Source: a virus
Strand: one strand, 5' to 3'
Length of the DNA: 64,000 nucleotides
Virus record (IMG/VR): IMGVR_UViG_3300027708_000022
Span: 62,001 to 126,000 of that record
Below are positions 16,796 through 23,029 of this stretch, piece by piece (within the stretch, counting starts at the first letter, position 1; the number at the start of each line of letters is the position of its first letter). Under the pieces are notes generated by a model. The model was not told the DNA's origin, made no database searches, and worked only from the letters and a program-made list of their open reading frames with translations. Made by a program: the position numbers and the translations under genes.

Positions 16796-16803
16796 TATTT
16801 ATA
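16796..16803 (-). promoter_or_regulatory. T4-type late promoter TATAAATA
   Basis: Minus strand TATAAATA 44 bases before the ligase-like start. Matches the gp55/gp33-dependent late consensus, so this pair is probably late. Confidence 0.8.
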
Positions 16804-16838
16804 TTAAAATAATTTACTACTTATACAAAAATATAAAT

Positions 16839-16915
16839 TGGTACGGATGACGGGACTCGAACCCGTAGAACCTTAATTTTAAGTCAAGTATGTAAACCAA
16901 TTCCATCACATCCGC
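16839..16915 (-). tRNA. tRNA-Leu (TAA)
   Basis: 77 nt including encoded CCA; anticodon loop CTTAAAA; T loop TTCGAGT. Six bases downstream of nothing but the next tRNA, so cotranscribed. Confidence 0.93.
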
Positions 16916-16920
16916 ATTAC

Positions 16921-16995
16921 TGGCACCCCCAGCAGGAATCGAACCTACGTTTACCCTTTAGAAGAGGGATGTATTTTCCACTATACTATGGGGGC
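16921..16995 (-). tRNA. tRNA-Arg (TCT)
   Basis: 75 nt with CCA; anticodon loop CTTCTAA in stem CCCT/AGGG. Reads AGA, a codon often rare in GC-rich hosts. Confidence 0.94.
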
Positions 16996-17000
16996 ATTAC

Positions 17001-17077
17001 TGGTGCCTCAGGCGGGACTCGAACCCGCAGAATTTCGCTTCTAAGGCGAACACGGCTACCAATTACGTCACCGAGGC
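17001..17077 (-). tRNA. tRNA-Leu (TAG)
   Basis: 77 nt with CCA; anticodon loop CTTAGAA in a perfect TTCGC/GCGAA stem. Confidence 0.94.
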
Positions 17078-17078
17078 A

Positions 17079-17306
17079 TTACCTACGCATCTTCCAAGTG
17101 TATTCTTCACCACTTGGGAGTTTTCCATCTTCTACTGAATCAACACCCATCTTACCAACTTGGTTTGGATTCTCACCAACCATAGTGACATAAGAAGCAC
17201 GACCAACATTACGCAAATGGTTAGTTAATGTTAACGCTTCAACCATATCAATGTAATCTTGACTACACGCTTGTCCATTAGGATTTGTCCAATACACTTT
17301 GTACAT
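17079..17306 (-). CDS. Small protein within the tRNA island
   Basis: 75 residues from the ATG at 17306 (AAGGTG upstream). MYKVYWTNPNGQACSQDYID then a conserved-looking ALTLTNHLRN and GENPNQVGKMG. Its stop is one base from the Leu tRNA 5' end. No function recognised. Confidence 0.65.
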   Translation of the reverse strand: MYKVYWTNPNGQACSQDYIDMVEALTLTNHLRNVGRASYVTMVGENPNQVGKMGVDSVEDGKLPSGEEYTWKMRR

Positions 17307-17325
17307 AATCACCTTATATAATACT

Positions 17326-17401
17326 TGGTGCTGCCCACAGGAATCGAACCTGTTTCAACGGTTCTTCAAACCGCCGCTATGACCACATCAGCTAGAGCAG
17401 C
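17326..17401 (-). tRNA. tRNA-Phe (GAA)
   Basis: 76 nt with CCA; anticodon loop TTGAAGA. Confidence 0.93.
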
Positions 17402-17407
17402 ATAACT

Positions 17408-17482
17408 TGGTACATCGTGACGGGATCGAACCGCCGACAATCTCGGTGTAAGCGAGGAGCTCTACCGCTGAGCTAACGATGC
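17408..17482 (-). tRNA. tRNA-Val (TAC)
   Basis: 75 nt with CCA; anticodon loop CTTACAC in CTCG/CGAG stem. Confidence 0.93.
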
Positions 17483-17494
17483 ATTAATTCACTT

Positions 17495-17568
17495 TGGGGT
17501 GACTACTGGGAGTTGAACCCAGACTAGCAGAATCACAAACTGCGTTGCTACCGTTACAACATAGTCAC
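17495..17568 (-). tRNA. tRNA-His (GTG)
   Basis: Anticodon loop TTGTGAT; discriminator C, as His tRNAs need, followed by CCA. Flanked by a long imperfect inverted repeat (TTAATTCATTTTGG outside), which extends the acceptor stem. The -1 base is T, not the usual G. Confidence 0.9.
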
Positions 17569-17593
17569 ACCAAAATGAATTAACATTTTGGAC

Positions 17594-17616
17594 TTGGTGT
17601 TGCGTACACCAAGTAA
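17594..17616. other. Hairpin between His tRNA and Ro-like gene
   Basis: ACTTGGTGT-TGCGT-ACACCAAGT, a 9-bp stem eight bases past the stop of the Ro-like gene. No U tract, so a processing or stability element rather than a clear terminator. Confidence 0.5.
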
Positions 17617-17623
17617 AACGATA

Positions 17624-19030
17624 TTAGACCTTGTATCGGTCAGACATAATGGCTTTCAACATGATAGCTTCTGGAGTAAACTCTGAAGTATCTGCTGCAA
17701 GAATTGCTTTAACGATTGAAGGACTGAACCCTGAAACCAAAGCAACACCTGATTCATCATGCTTAACAGGTACGTTATCTGATGAATTGATATTCCAAAA
17801 AACAACTTTAGGAACTTCATAGCCATTTGAGGCGAATTGACGAGCAATCATCTCCATGGCCGAATCATCATGTTCTACGCAAGCATTGAATTGCATATCA
17901 GACAGAATCAACAGCATTGATGGCATATCTTCCTGTGGTACTTTGCCTTTTACAGCAACATTTAAAATCTTCATCATGGCTTTCACCAAGTCAGTAGACA
18001 TACCCCATTCGGATCTAACCATTTGATCCATCTTCTGAATGACATTACCTTTTAGGTTAAGCAATTGCGGATCACTTGAGAATGTTAAAAAGGTGTCTTT
18101 GAAAACTCCTTTGTTCTTATCTGCAAGGTATAGACCAAGAGATACAGAAACATCCATACATGATACTGAACTGTTACGACCAGCAGGGCATGACATAGAA
18201 CCAGAAACGTCAACTAAAGGTAATACATTCGCATCACCAACAAAATTCTCTAAAGCATCCCATTGGGCTACAATGTGGTCTTTTTCGGTTTTGTTGTATG
18301 AACCGTATGCTACGCCTTTCAATACATCATAAGGGAATACTGCACCAGCATTCACCTTAACTTTTGGATCGGTACCTTTAACCAATTCAGCCACATACTC
18401 CGCAAACTTTTCAGTATTACGGTAGAATGCTTTCTTGTAACGGCTAGCCGCCAAAGAAGGCACATGACTGAAATTGATGTTATCCCAATCCTTAGCACAC
18501 ATTTGAGATTCTACCACTTTAGTCATTTCAACCAAAGACTTACGATAGAACTTAGGTGTCATGCCGAAGAACTCACGCAATTCACGAGCAACTTCACCTT
18601 TGCGGGGTGTCCATTTTGCCGCCAATCCGTTTTTAGCTCTCAGAGCATCACCAAGCAAAGTGTATGCTTGTGACTTCAATTCAGAAGTCTGGAAAACAAA
18701 TAGGTCATCCCAACGACCAACTTCAGGTACTTTCCCAAGTAGCTTCATTGCCAAATCAGGACGATTGGTTTCCAAATACTTCAGAATCTGGCGAAACAAC
18801 TCACGCTCGCCAGCGCCACCACGAACATCACGAGACCATAAGGCAACTCGCAATGCTAATTCTTCATCCTGCACCAAAGCAGAAACGAAGTCAGCTGTGA
18901 TATCTTTACCGCGGCTGGCACCGATTTTATAGAACAAATCAACTACAGCATTAGCAGTAGATTTGCGAGCTTTCATACCATTGTCGGTACGAGCTTCTTG
19001 ATTTTGAACTGCGTTTACAAATGAATTCAT
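17624..19030 (-). CDS. Ro60-like RNA-binding protein (TROVE/DUF2828-type repeats plus vWA)
   Basis: 468 residues. The N-terminal half has helical-repeat sequence with the conserved ALWSRDVRGGAGERELFRQI block of the TROVE/DUF2828 superfamily. The C-terminal half is a von Willebrand A domain: LPLVDVSGSMSC gives the MIDAS DxSxS, and SMLLILSDMQFN the later Asp. Bacterial Ro binds Y RNAs and misfolded RNAs and works with exonucleases. It lies inside the tRNA island, and two repeated hairpin elements (19053-19206) lie between the Gly tRNA and its start. Ribosome site GAGGAAG. DUF2828 and Ro proper cannot be separated without a profile search. Confidence 0.82.
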   Translation of the reverse strand: MNSFVNAVQNQEARTDNGMKARKSTANAVVDLFYKIGASRGKDITADFVSALVQDEELALRVALWSRDVRGGAGERELFRQILKYLETNRPDLAMKLLGKVPEVGRWDDLFVFQTSELKSQAYTLLGDALRAKNGLAAKWTPRKGEVARELREFFGMTPKFYRKSLVEMTKVVESQMCAKDWDNINFSHVPSLAASRYKKAFYRNTEKFAEYVAELVKGTDPKVKVNAGAVFPYDVLKGVAYGSYNKTEKDHIVAQWDALENFVGDANVLPLVDVSGSMSCPAGRNSSVSCMDVSVSLGLYLADKNKGVFKDTFLTFSSDPQLLNLKGNVIQKMDQMVRSEWGMSTDLVKAMMKILNVAVKGKVPQEDMPSMLLILSDMQFNACVEHDDSAMEMIARQFASNGYEVPKVVFWNINSSDNVPVKHDESGVALVSGFSPSIVKAILAADTSEFTPEAIMLKAIMSDRYKV

Positions 19031-19052
19031 AATATTACTTCCTCAATTTAAC

Positions 19053-19101
19053 AGGTTAACTTTTTCAAGTTGGCTTTGAATTTTATTGCTGAACTTAACC
19101 T
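19053..19101 (-). repeat. Family B inverted-repeat element B0
   Basis: Minus strand TTTAGGTTAA...TTAACCTGTTA with CAGCAA ten bases in. It shares the TTTAGG, CAGCAA and CCTGTTR landmarks with B1-B3 but has a different stem sequence (AGGTTAA/TTAACCT), i.e. compensatory change. It forms the leader of the Ro-like gene. Confidence 0.65.
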
Positions 19102-19110
19102 AAAAACAAC

Positions 19111-19206
19111 AGGATGGTTTCTACTTTTTGTTTTTCAAGTGAGAAAATCGAAACTCACTATCCGATGGCGATTTTACCCGCCGAGTATTTTTGCTGCACC
19201 CATCCT
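19111..19206 (-). repeat. Family B inverted-repeat element B1
   Basis: 96 nt bounded by AGGATGG/CCATCCT. Inside are CAGCAA, hairpin GGCG/CGCC and hairpin AGTGAG/CTCACT. Longest member, immediately downstream (transcriptionally) of tRNA-Gly(TCC). Confidence 0.75.
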
Positions 19207-19212
19207 AAACCT

Positions 19213-19286
19213 TGGAGCGAGATATCAGAATCGAACTGATAACAACAGATTGGAAATCTATAGTTTTACCATTAAACTAATCTCGC
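19213..19286 (-). tRNA. tRNA-Gly (TCC)
   Basis: 74 nt with CCA; anticodon loop TTTCCAA. Confidence 0.93.
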
Positions 19287-19295
19287 CTACTTAAA

Positions 19296-19772
19296 CTATG
19301 CTGCTTTATCTAATACGAATTTTAAACGATCCGCAGCGAAAGATGCGGCAAACGCTTGAGGTTTTACCAGAGGGATAACATTACACATACCTCTAATATA
19401 CCCAACTGCCTCATTGATAACGCATGAACTACCGTGCATTTCATCAGGATTAATATCCAAATGTACCTCAACATCACGGTCTTCCAAAACGTCTTTTAAC
19501 TTCAAATATAATTCGGCAATTTTATATACTTCCGTCATTAATCTCATTCTTGGTTTATCTTTTCTTTGATCCCAATCTCTTTCAGTTTGGACTTCACCAA
19601 AGATTTTACAACCATTCTTACCATTAATATGTACTACAATAGCTAAAGTGTAATCAGCATACCAATCTTTACCAATGAGGAAACGAGCCGAGTCCGCACC
19701 GATATAAATCTTAGTCTCAGGACTTTGTGCTTCAATAAACTCTTTCACTTCATTAACATCAATCTTACGCAT
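19296..19772 (-). CDS. RNase H-like protein, DUF458/YkuK family
   Basis: 158 residues. IYIGADSARFL (first Asp), RLMTEVYKIAELYL, VEVHLDINPDEMHGSS (second acidic site) and the KPQAFAASFAADR C-terminal signature define the DUF458 ribonuclease H-like family. It is placed between Gly tRNA genes, so tRNA or other RNA may be the substrate, but the family's activity is not established. Ribosome site AAGGAG. Confidence 0.85.
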   Translation of the reverse strand: MRKIDVNEVKEFIEAQSPETKIYIGADSARFLIGKDWYADYTLAIVVHINGKNGCKIFGEVQTERDWDQRKDKPRMRLMTEVYKIAELYLKLKDVLEDRDVEVHLDINPDEMHGSSCVINEAVGYIRGMCNVIPLVKPQAFAASFAADRLKFVLDKAA

Positions 19773-19795
19773 GATTACTACTCCTTTTAAAAACT

Positions 19796-19869
19796 TGGAG
19801 CGGGTAGAGAGAATCGAACTCTCAAATATTCCTTGGCAAGGAATTAGGTTACCTTTACATCATACCCGC
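19796..19869 (-). tRNA. tRNA-Gly (GCC)
   Basis: 74 nt with CCA; loop TTGCCAA in a perfect ATTCC/GGAAT stem. Confidence 0.94.
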
Positions 19870-19875
19870 ATAACT

Positions 19876-19950
19876 TGGCACCGCCCGAAGGATTCGAACC
19901 CTCACCAGCTGATTTGGAGTCAGTTGTGCTGCCGTTGACACTAGAGCGAT
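19876..19950 (-). tRNA. tRNA-Trp (CCA)
   Basis: 75 nt with CCA; loop CTCCAAA in CTGA/TCAG stem; discriminator G. Confidence 0.93.
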
Positions 19951-19960
19951 ATAATACAAC

Positions 19961-20020
19961 AGGATAGATTTTAACGGTTTTGATTAGAAGTCAAATGTTT
20001 TAATTTGCTGTTACTATCCT
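19961..20020 (-). repeat. Family B element B2, tRNA-like
   Basis: 60 nt bounded by AGGATAG/CTATCCT. Carries TAACAGCAAA and a perfect 5-bp stem with a 7-nt loop CTTCTAA, identical to the Arg(TCT) anticodon loop, but lacks normal D and T arms. Lies between Trp and Ile tRNAs. Confidence 0.75.
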
Positions 20021-20025
20021 AAAAC

Positions 20026-20102
20026 TGGTACAGAGTATTGGGCTTGAACCAATGACCTACGCCTTATCAAGACGTTGCTACTACCAACTGAGCTAACTCT
20101 GC
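20026..20102 (-). tRNA. tRNA-Ile (GAT)
   Basis: 77 nt with CCA; loop TTGATAA. Confidence 0.93.
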
Positions 20103-20111
20103 ATTAATACT

Positions 20112-20186
20112 TGGAAGGTCCTGAAGGAATCAAACCTTCACTTTTTCGTTCGTAGCGAAATGTAATATTCATTTTACTAAGGACCT
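20112..20186 (-). tRNA. tRNA-Arg (ACG)
   Basis: 75 nt with CCA; loop CTACGAA in TTTCG/CGAAA stem. Needs host TadA for inosine. Confidence 0.93.
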
Positions 20187-20192
20187 AAAACT

Positions 20193-20269
20193 TGGTGGTG
20201 AAAGTAGGATTCGAACCTACGACCGTTACCGTATGAAGGTACTGCTCTACCAAACTAAGCTACATCACC
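20193..20269 (-). tRNA. tRNA with CAT anticodon (probably elongator Met)
   Basis: 77 nt with CCA; loop TTCATAC; G1-C72 pair and GTAGCTTAG D arm fit elongator Met, but Ile2 is not excluded. Confidence 0.9.
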
Positions 20270-20282
20270 ATAATGTTCTTTG

Positions 20283-20357
20283 TCTGGATAGTAGGATTTG
20301 AACCTACAGCCTCCTCGTTCCAAACAAGGCCGTCTACCAGATTGACAATATACCCAG
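20283..20357 (-). tRNA. tRNA-Pro (TGG)
   Basis: 75 nt, loop TTTGGAA. No CCA encoded; the acceptor stem is extended by a perfect 10-bp flanking inverted repeat (20274-20283 with 20358-20367). Confidence 0.93.
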
Positions 20358-20379
20358 ACAAAGAACACTACCTAAAAAA

Positions 20380-20454
20380 TGGTGGACCGTGAGAGAATCG
20401 AACTCTCAATTTCTGGTTGCAAACCAGATGTGTTCCCATTAGCACTAACAGCCC
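20380..20454 (-). tRNA. tRNA-Ala (TGC)
   Basis: 75 nt with CCA; loop TTTGCAA in TCTGG/CCAGA stem. Confidence 0.93.
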
Positions 20455-20464
20455 TCTAAACAAC

Positions 20465-20518
20465 AGGATGGAATTTTCTTTTTATCAATAAAAGTTTTTT
20501 TGTTGCTGTTACCATCCT
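20465..20518 (-). repeat. Family B element B3
   Basis: 54 nt bounded by AGGATGG/CCATCCT with TAACAGCAA and an inner CTTTT/AAAAG hairpin. Lies between Ala and Tyr tRNAs; flanks GTTTT and GTTGT match B2. Confidence 0.75.
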
Positions 20519-20527
20519 AAAACTTGA

Positions 20528-20608
20528 TGCGTCAGGTAGGGATCGAACCTACTTGTCCTAAAACCACGGGGTTACAGCCCGCTGCCCTGCCATTAGAGCA
20601 TCCAACGC
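20528..20608 (-). tRNA. tRNA-Tyr (GTA)
   Basis: Class II tRNA with extended variable arm; loop CTGTAAC. The 3' end is followed by TCA instead of CCA. Confidence 0.9.
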
Positions 20609-20616
20609 ATTAAAAC

Positions 20617-20691
20617 TGGCTCCGTGATTAGGAATCGAACCTAACTATGACAAATTAACAGTTTGCTCCCACACCTTGCGGGTCTCACGGA
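20617..20691 (-). tRNA. tRNA-Asn (GTT)
   Basis: 75 nt with CCA; loop CTGTTAA. The 5' end overlaps the last codons of the HNH gene by about seven bases. Confidence 0.92.
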
Positions 20692-21230
20692 ATTATTTTT
20701 TTCAATCTCTTTCTTATCGCTGTATCCGAAATATTTAACTTTTCAGCCACATTAATTATAGTATCATTCTTTAATAATTCTGTTAAATCTATATTATCCC
20801 AATCTACTTTAAATTTTGATTTAGAAGAACAAGATAAAGAACAATATTTATTGAACAATGGTTTATCTTTTTCACAAACAGGACATGAATCCATTTCAGT
20901 TAGTTTTTCTTGTTTATAACTTGTAAAATTTTCATCAAATTTTGTATAATCTTCAGGCATTTTTACAATATCACTATGAACCTCACTATGACAATTATGA
21001 CATAATAAAATGCATTTTCTCAATTCTTCAACAATAGATAACCAATTTTTAGGATTTGCTCGTATTGCTCCAAAAGATAATTCTTTCATGTTTGGGTCTA
21101 TATGGTGTAGGGCTAAAGCACTATCACATTTATTATATCCACATATTTGACAACAATTTCCCATAGACTCTATTATTCGTTTTTTGGTATTTTGTCGCCA
21201 TCTTTTTACTGCTTCTGAATTTTTACTCAT
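20685..21230 (-). CDS. HNH homing endonuclease in the tRNA array
   Basis: 181 residues. CCQICGYNK, ALALHHIDPNMKELSF and CILLCHNCHSEVH form an HNH/treble-clef nuclease. A second Cys pair (CPVC...CSLSC) adds a zinc module, and the C-terminal NVAEKLNISDTAIRKRL is a helix-turn-helix for site recognition. It has its own TATAAATA promoter and a good ribosome site, and sits between tRNAs, so it is a mobile free-standing gene. Its A/T-rich codon use differs from neighbours. Confidence 0.9.
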   Translation of the reverse strand: MSKNSEAVKRWRQNTKKRIIESMGNCCQICGYNKCDSALALHHIDPNMKELSFGAIRANPKNWLSIVEELRKCILLCHNCHSEVHSDIVKMPEDYTKFDENFTSYKQEKLTEMDSCPVCEKDKPLFNKYCSLSCSSKSKFKVDWDNIDLTELLKNDTIINVAEKLNISDTAIRKRLKKIIP

Positions 21231-21263
21231 AAAACCTCTGTTTTAAAAATTAACTTAATTTGT

Positions 21264-21271
21264 TATTTATA
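21264..21271 (-). promoter_or_regulatory. Late promoter TATAAATA of the HNH gene
   Basis: Minus strand TATAAATA 34 bases before the HNH start, inside an otherwise early/stable-RNA cluster. The gene appears to have arrived with its own late promoter. Confidence 0.8.
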
Positions 21272-21293
21272 ATTTTAAGGTTTTATAAAAACT

Positions 21294-21370
21294 TGGTTGC
21301 GGAGTCCTGGATTCGAACCAGGGGTCTACAGCTTATGAGGCTGCCGGGATGACCTCTTCCCTAACCCGCA
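21294..21370 (-). tRNA. tRNA with CAT anticodon (possible initiator Met)
   Basis: 77 nt with CCA; loop CTCATAA in CAGC/GCTG stem; 3' end CCGCAACCA as in initiator tRNAs, but the first pair is U-A, not C-A. Identity is uncertain. Confidence 0.88.
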
Positions 21371-21379
21371 ATTAAAACT

Positions 21380-21497
21380 TGGTGTCGCACTCAGGATTCG
21401 AACCTGAACCACTTCCTTTTCGATGGAATTTTGGTATGCTGTTTATATTCTTGTCAGAATACGTTAATAAGTGTGCTACCGTTTACACCAATGCGAC
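21380..21497 (-). tRNA. Interrupted tRNA with 42-nt insertion
   Basis: 118 nt from GTCGCAT to GTGCGAC-ACCA with intact acceptor, D (GTGT/GCAC) and T arms. Removing 21429-21470 leaves 76 nt with a perfect CTTCC/GGAAG anticodon stem and an 8-nt loop ATCGAAAA. The insert contains hairpin GTATTC/GAATAT. The anticodon cannot be assigned. Either a disrupted tRNA or an unusual intron-like insertion. Confidence 0.7.
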
Positions 21498-21506
21498 ATT
21501 AAAACT

Positions 21507-21580
21507 TGGTGCCCTATGACAGAATCGAACTGCCGTGACCTGATTACAAAACAGGTGTAATACCATTATACTAATAGGGC
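21507..21580 (-). tRNA. tRNA-Thr (TGT)
   Basis: 74 nt with CCA; loop TTTGTAA. Confidence 0.92.
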
Positions 21581-21586
21581 GAAACT

Positions 21587-21661
21587 TGGCGACTCATGGG
21601 AGAATCGAACTCCCGTAACAGGATAGACAATCCCGTGTAATAACCATTATACTAATGAGCC
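21587..21661 (-). tRNA. tRNA-Asp (GTC)
   Basis: 75 nt with CCA; loop TTGTCTA. Its 5' end is the exact edge of family A element A1. Confidence 0.93.
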
Positions 21662-21737
21662 ATATTGAAATACACTATACGGGTCTACGTCCCGTGGCAC
21701 TTTAGACTTTCATTGCCTATAAATGTACTTCAATATG
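21661..21737 (-). repeat. Family A inverted-repeat element A1
   Basis: 77 nt bounded by CATATTGAARTAC/GTAYTTCAATATG (12 of 13 paired). Inside are hairpins GGCA/TGCC and ACGGG/CCCGT, giving a three-way junction. Spacer between Lys and Asp tRNAs. Confidence 0.85.
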
Positions 21738-21742
21738 ACAAC

Positions 21743-21816
21743 TGGTGGGGGCACAGAGAATCGAACTCTGATAGACCGGTTAAAAGCCGGATATTCTACC
21801 TTTGAATTATACCCCC
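21743..21816 (-). tRNA. tRNA-Lys (TTT)
   Basis: 74 nt with CCA; loop CTTTTAA in CCGG/CCGG stem. Confidence 0.93.
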
Positions 21817-21873
21817 AAAAGTTTGTCACTCTTGTCACTATCCATGACAATACTCCTATAAAAACAAACAATA

Positions 21874-21948
21874 TGGTACACCGTATGGGTTACGATCCCA
21901 TCTAGCCACCTTGAAAGGGTGGTGACCTCACCAGAAGTCTAACGGTGC
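21874..21948 (-). tRNA. tRNA-Glu (TTC)
   Basis: 75 nt with CCA; loop CTTTCAA. The T loop is ATCGTAA instead of TTCRANY, so T54 is missing, which is unusual. Confidence 0.9.
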
Positions 21949-21966
21949 ATTAAAATTTACTACTCT

Positions 21967-21981
21967 AATTTTTAAAGAACA
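21967..21981 (-). promoter_or_regulatory. boxA antitermination element 1
   Basis: Minus strand TGTTCTTTAAAAATT, matching the bacterial rRNA boxA (TGYTCTTTAAMAATT), about 20 nt after the predicted start of the tRNA transcript. Confidence 0.85.
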
Positions 21982-22006
21982 TCACTGCATTTCTTACTAT
22001 GTGTCC

Positions 22007-22034
22007 ATTATACATGAACCACTTGGTAAGTCAA
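22007..22034 (-). promoter_or_regulatory. Stable-RNA sigma70 promoter 1
   Basis: TTGACT-16 bp-TATAAT (minus), then boxA. Drives Glu tRNA and downstream tRNAs. The stretch of about 80 bp is nearly repeated at 23103-23185. Confidence 0.9.
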
Positions 22035-22047
22035 CAACTAATTTTAT

Positions 22048-22063
22048 TGTTGCCTAAACAACA
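22048..22063. repeat. TGTTG-N-CAACA dyad upstream of stable-RNA promoter
   Basis: TGTTGCCTAAACAACA, 14 bp upstream of the -35. A short copy of the dyad motif found at the early promoters. Confidence 0.7.
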
Positions 22064-22078
22064 CTAAAGCTACCTTAC

Positions 22079-22156
22079 TGGAAGTGCGAGTCAGATTTGA
22101 ACTGACGATTTTACGGGTTTGCAATCCGTTGCTTTTGACCACTCAGCCATCGCACT
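22079..22156 (-). tRNA. tRNA-Cys (GCA)
   Basis: 78 nt with CCA; loop TTGCAAA. Confidence 0.9.
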
Positions 22157-22164
22157 ATTAAAAA

Positions 22165-22251
22165 TGGCGGGTAGTATAGGATTCGAACCTATGCACCTTT
22201 ACGGTGGACGGCTTAGCAAGCCGCTGCCTTCGACCACTCAGCCAACTACCC
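22165..22251 (-). tRNA. tRNA-Ser (GCT)
   Basis: 87 nt class II tRNA with long variable arm and CCA; loop TTGCTAA. Its first six bases contain the stop codon of the phosphoesterase gene. Confidence 0.94.
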
Positions 22252-22842
22252 ATTTCCGTTACTAAAACCTACCTTACCGCCTTGTGCTTCAATTCTCTTA
22301 ATTACATCTTCAAAAAGAATCGGTGCAAAATCTGTTTGTTCAACGCATACACAATGATAACGAGGATCAATTTCCGTTTCGCTGTAGATAATTTCTCCAG
22401 TCGGATAATTAATACCTTTCGCCTTCATAACACGATTCGTATGGAGGTGTCCATGAATGTTTACACCAAATCTTCCAAGATTTTCTGGATGAAGTGGAAT
22501 ATGGCTAAGAATCATTCCGTTCATTACATGATAAGCACGAAGCTCTCTGAAATGTTCACGATATTCATCATCTTTAAAAATATCATGGTTACCACGAATA
22601 AGAACTTTGTCACCATTAAGTCTACGCATAATACCAAGGCTTTTGCGTTTCATCACTACGTCACCAAGGTGATATACTTTATCGTTCTTTCCTACTCTTT
22701 CGTTCCAGAGTTTGACCATCGCTTCATCCATTTCATCAGGATCAGTCCATGGTCTAATCTTAACTCCGGTATCTTGGTGTGTAAAACGACATACACCAGC
22801 GTGTCCAAAATGTGTGTCGCTAACAAGAAATACTGCTGGCAT
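22246..22842 (-). CDS. Calcineurin-like metallophosphoesterase
   Basis: 198 residues. All metal motifs are present: SDTHFGH, HLGDVVM, IRGNHD, LSHIPLH and HGHLHTN. Such phage enzymes may act on RNA ends, cyclic phosphates or nucleotides; its position inside the tRNA island hints at an RNA substrate, which is inference. The stop codon lies inside the Ser(GCT) tRNA. Ribosome site AGGAG. Confidence 0.92.
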   Translation of the reverse strand: MPAVFLVSDTHFGHAGVCRFTHQDTGVKIRPWTDPDEMDEAMVKLWNERVGKNDKVYHLGDVVMKRKSLGIMRRLNGDKVLIRGNHDIFKDDEYREHFRELRAYHVMNGMILSHIPLHPENLGRFGVNIHGHLHTNRVMKAKGINYPTGEIIYSETEIDPRYHCVCVEQTDFAPILFEDVIKRIEAQGGKVGFSNGNG

Positions 22843-22861
22843 ATTAGTCTCCTATAAAATA

Positions 22862-22954
22862 TGGCGGGCGGCAGAGGAGTCGAACCCCATCCCCATTACA
22901 GAGAACCTGGTTTTCAAGGCCAGTCGCAGGACCATCCCCGCTGCATTACCACCC
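22862..22954 (-). tRNA. tRNA-Ser (TGA)
   Basis: 93 nt class II tRNA with CCA; loop CTTGAAA. Its 5' end coincides with the edge of element A2. Confidence 0.94.
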
Positions 22955-23029
22955 ATATTGAAGTACACTCCTGATTCTGTTCGATAAAACAGAATGTTGG
23001 CTAGCCTACCTGAAATGTACTTCAATATG
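22954..23029 (-). repeat. Family A inverted-repeat element A2
   Basis: 76 nt bounded by a perfect CATATTGAAGTACA-type inverted repeat. Starts within the CCA of tRNA-Gln and ends at the first G of tRNA-Ser, so it is the whole spacer. Inner hairpin ATTCTGTT/AACAGAAT. Confidence 0.88.

Noticed and set aside
17594-17616. Hairpin after the Ro-like gene considered as a terminator
   Set aside because: A stable stem but no U tract in either direction, so kept only as an unspecified hairpin.
21817-21873. 12-codon ORF between Lys and Glu tRNAs
   Set aside because: Too short, and the segment forms a TTGTCA/TGACAA hairpin, more likely a spacer structure.
16839-22251. Regularly spaced tRNA genes considered as a CRISPR-like array
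   Set aside because: The recurring units are tRNA T arms and CCA ends, not identical repeats with unique spacers.
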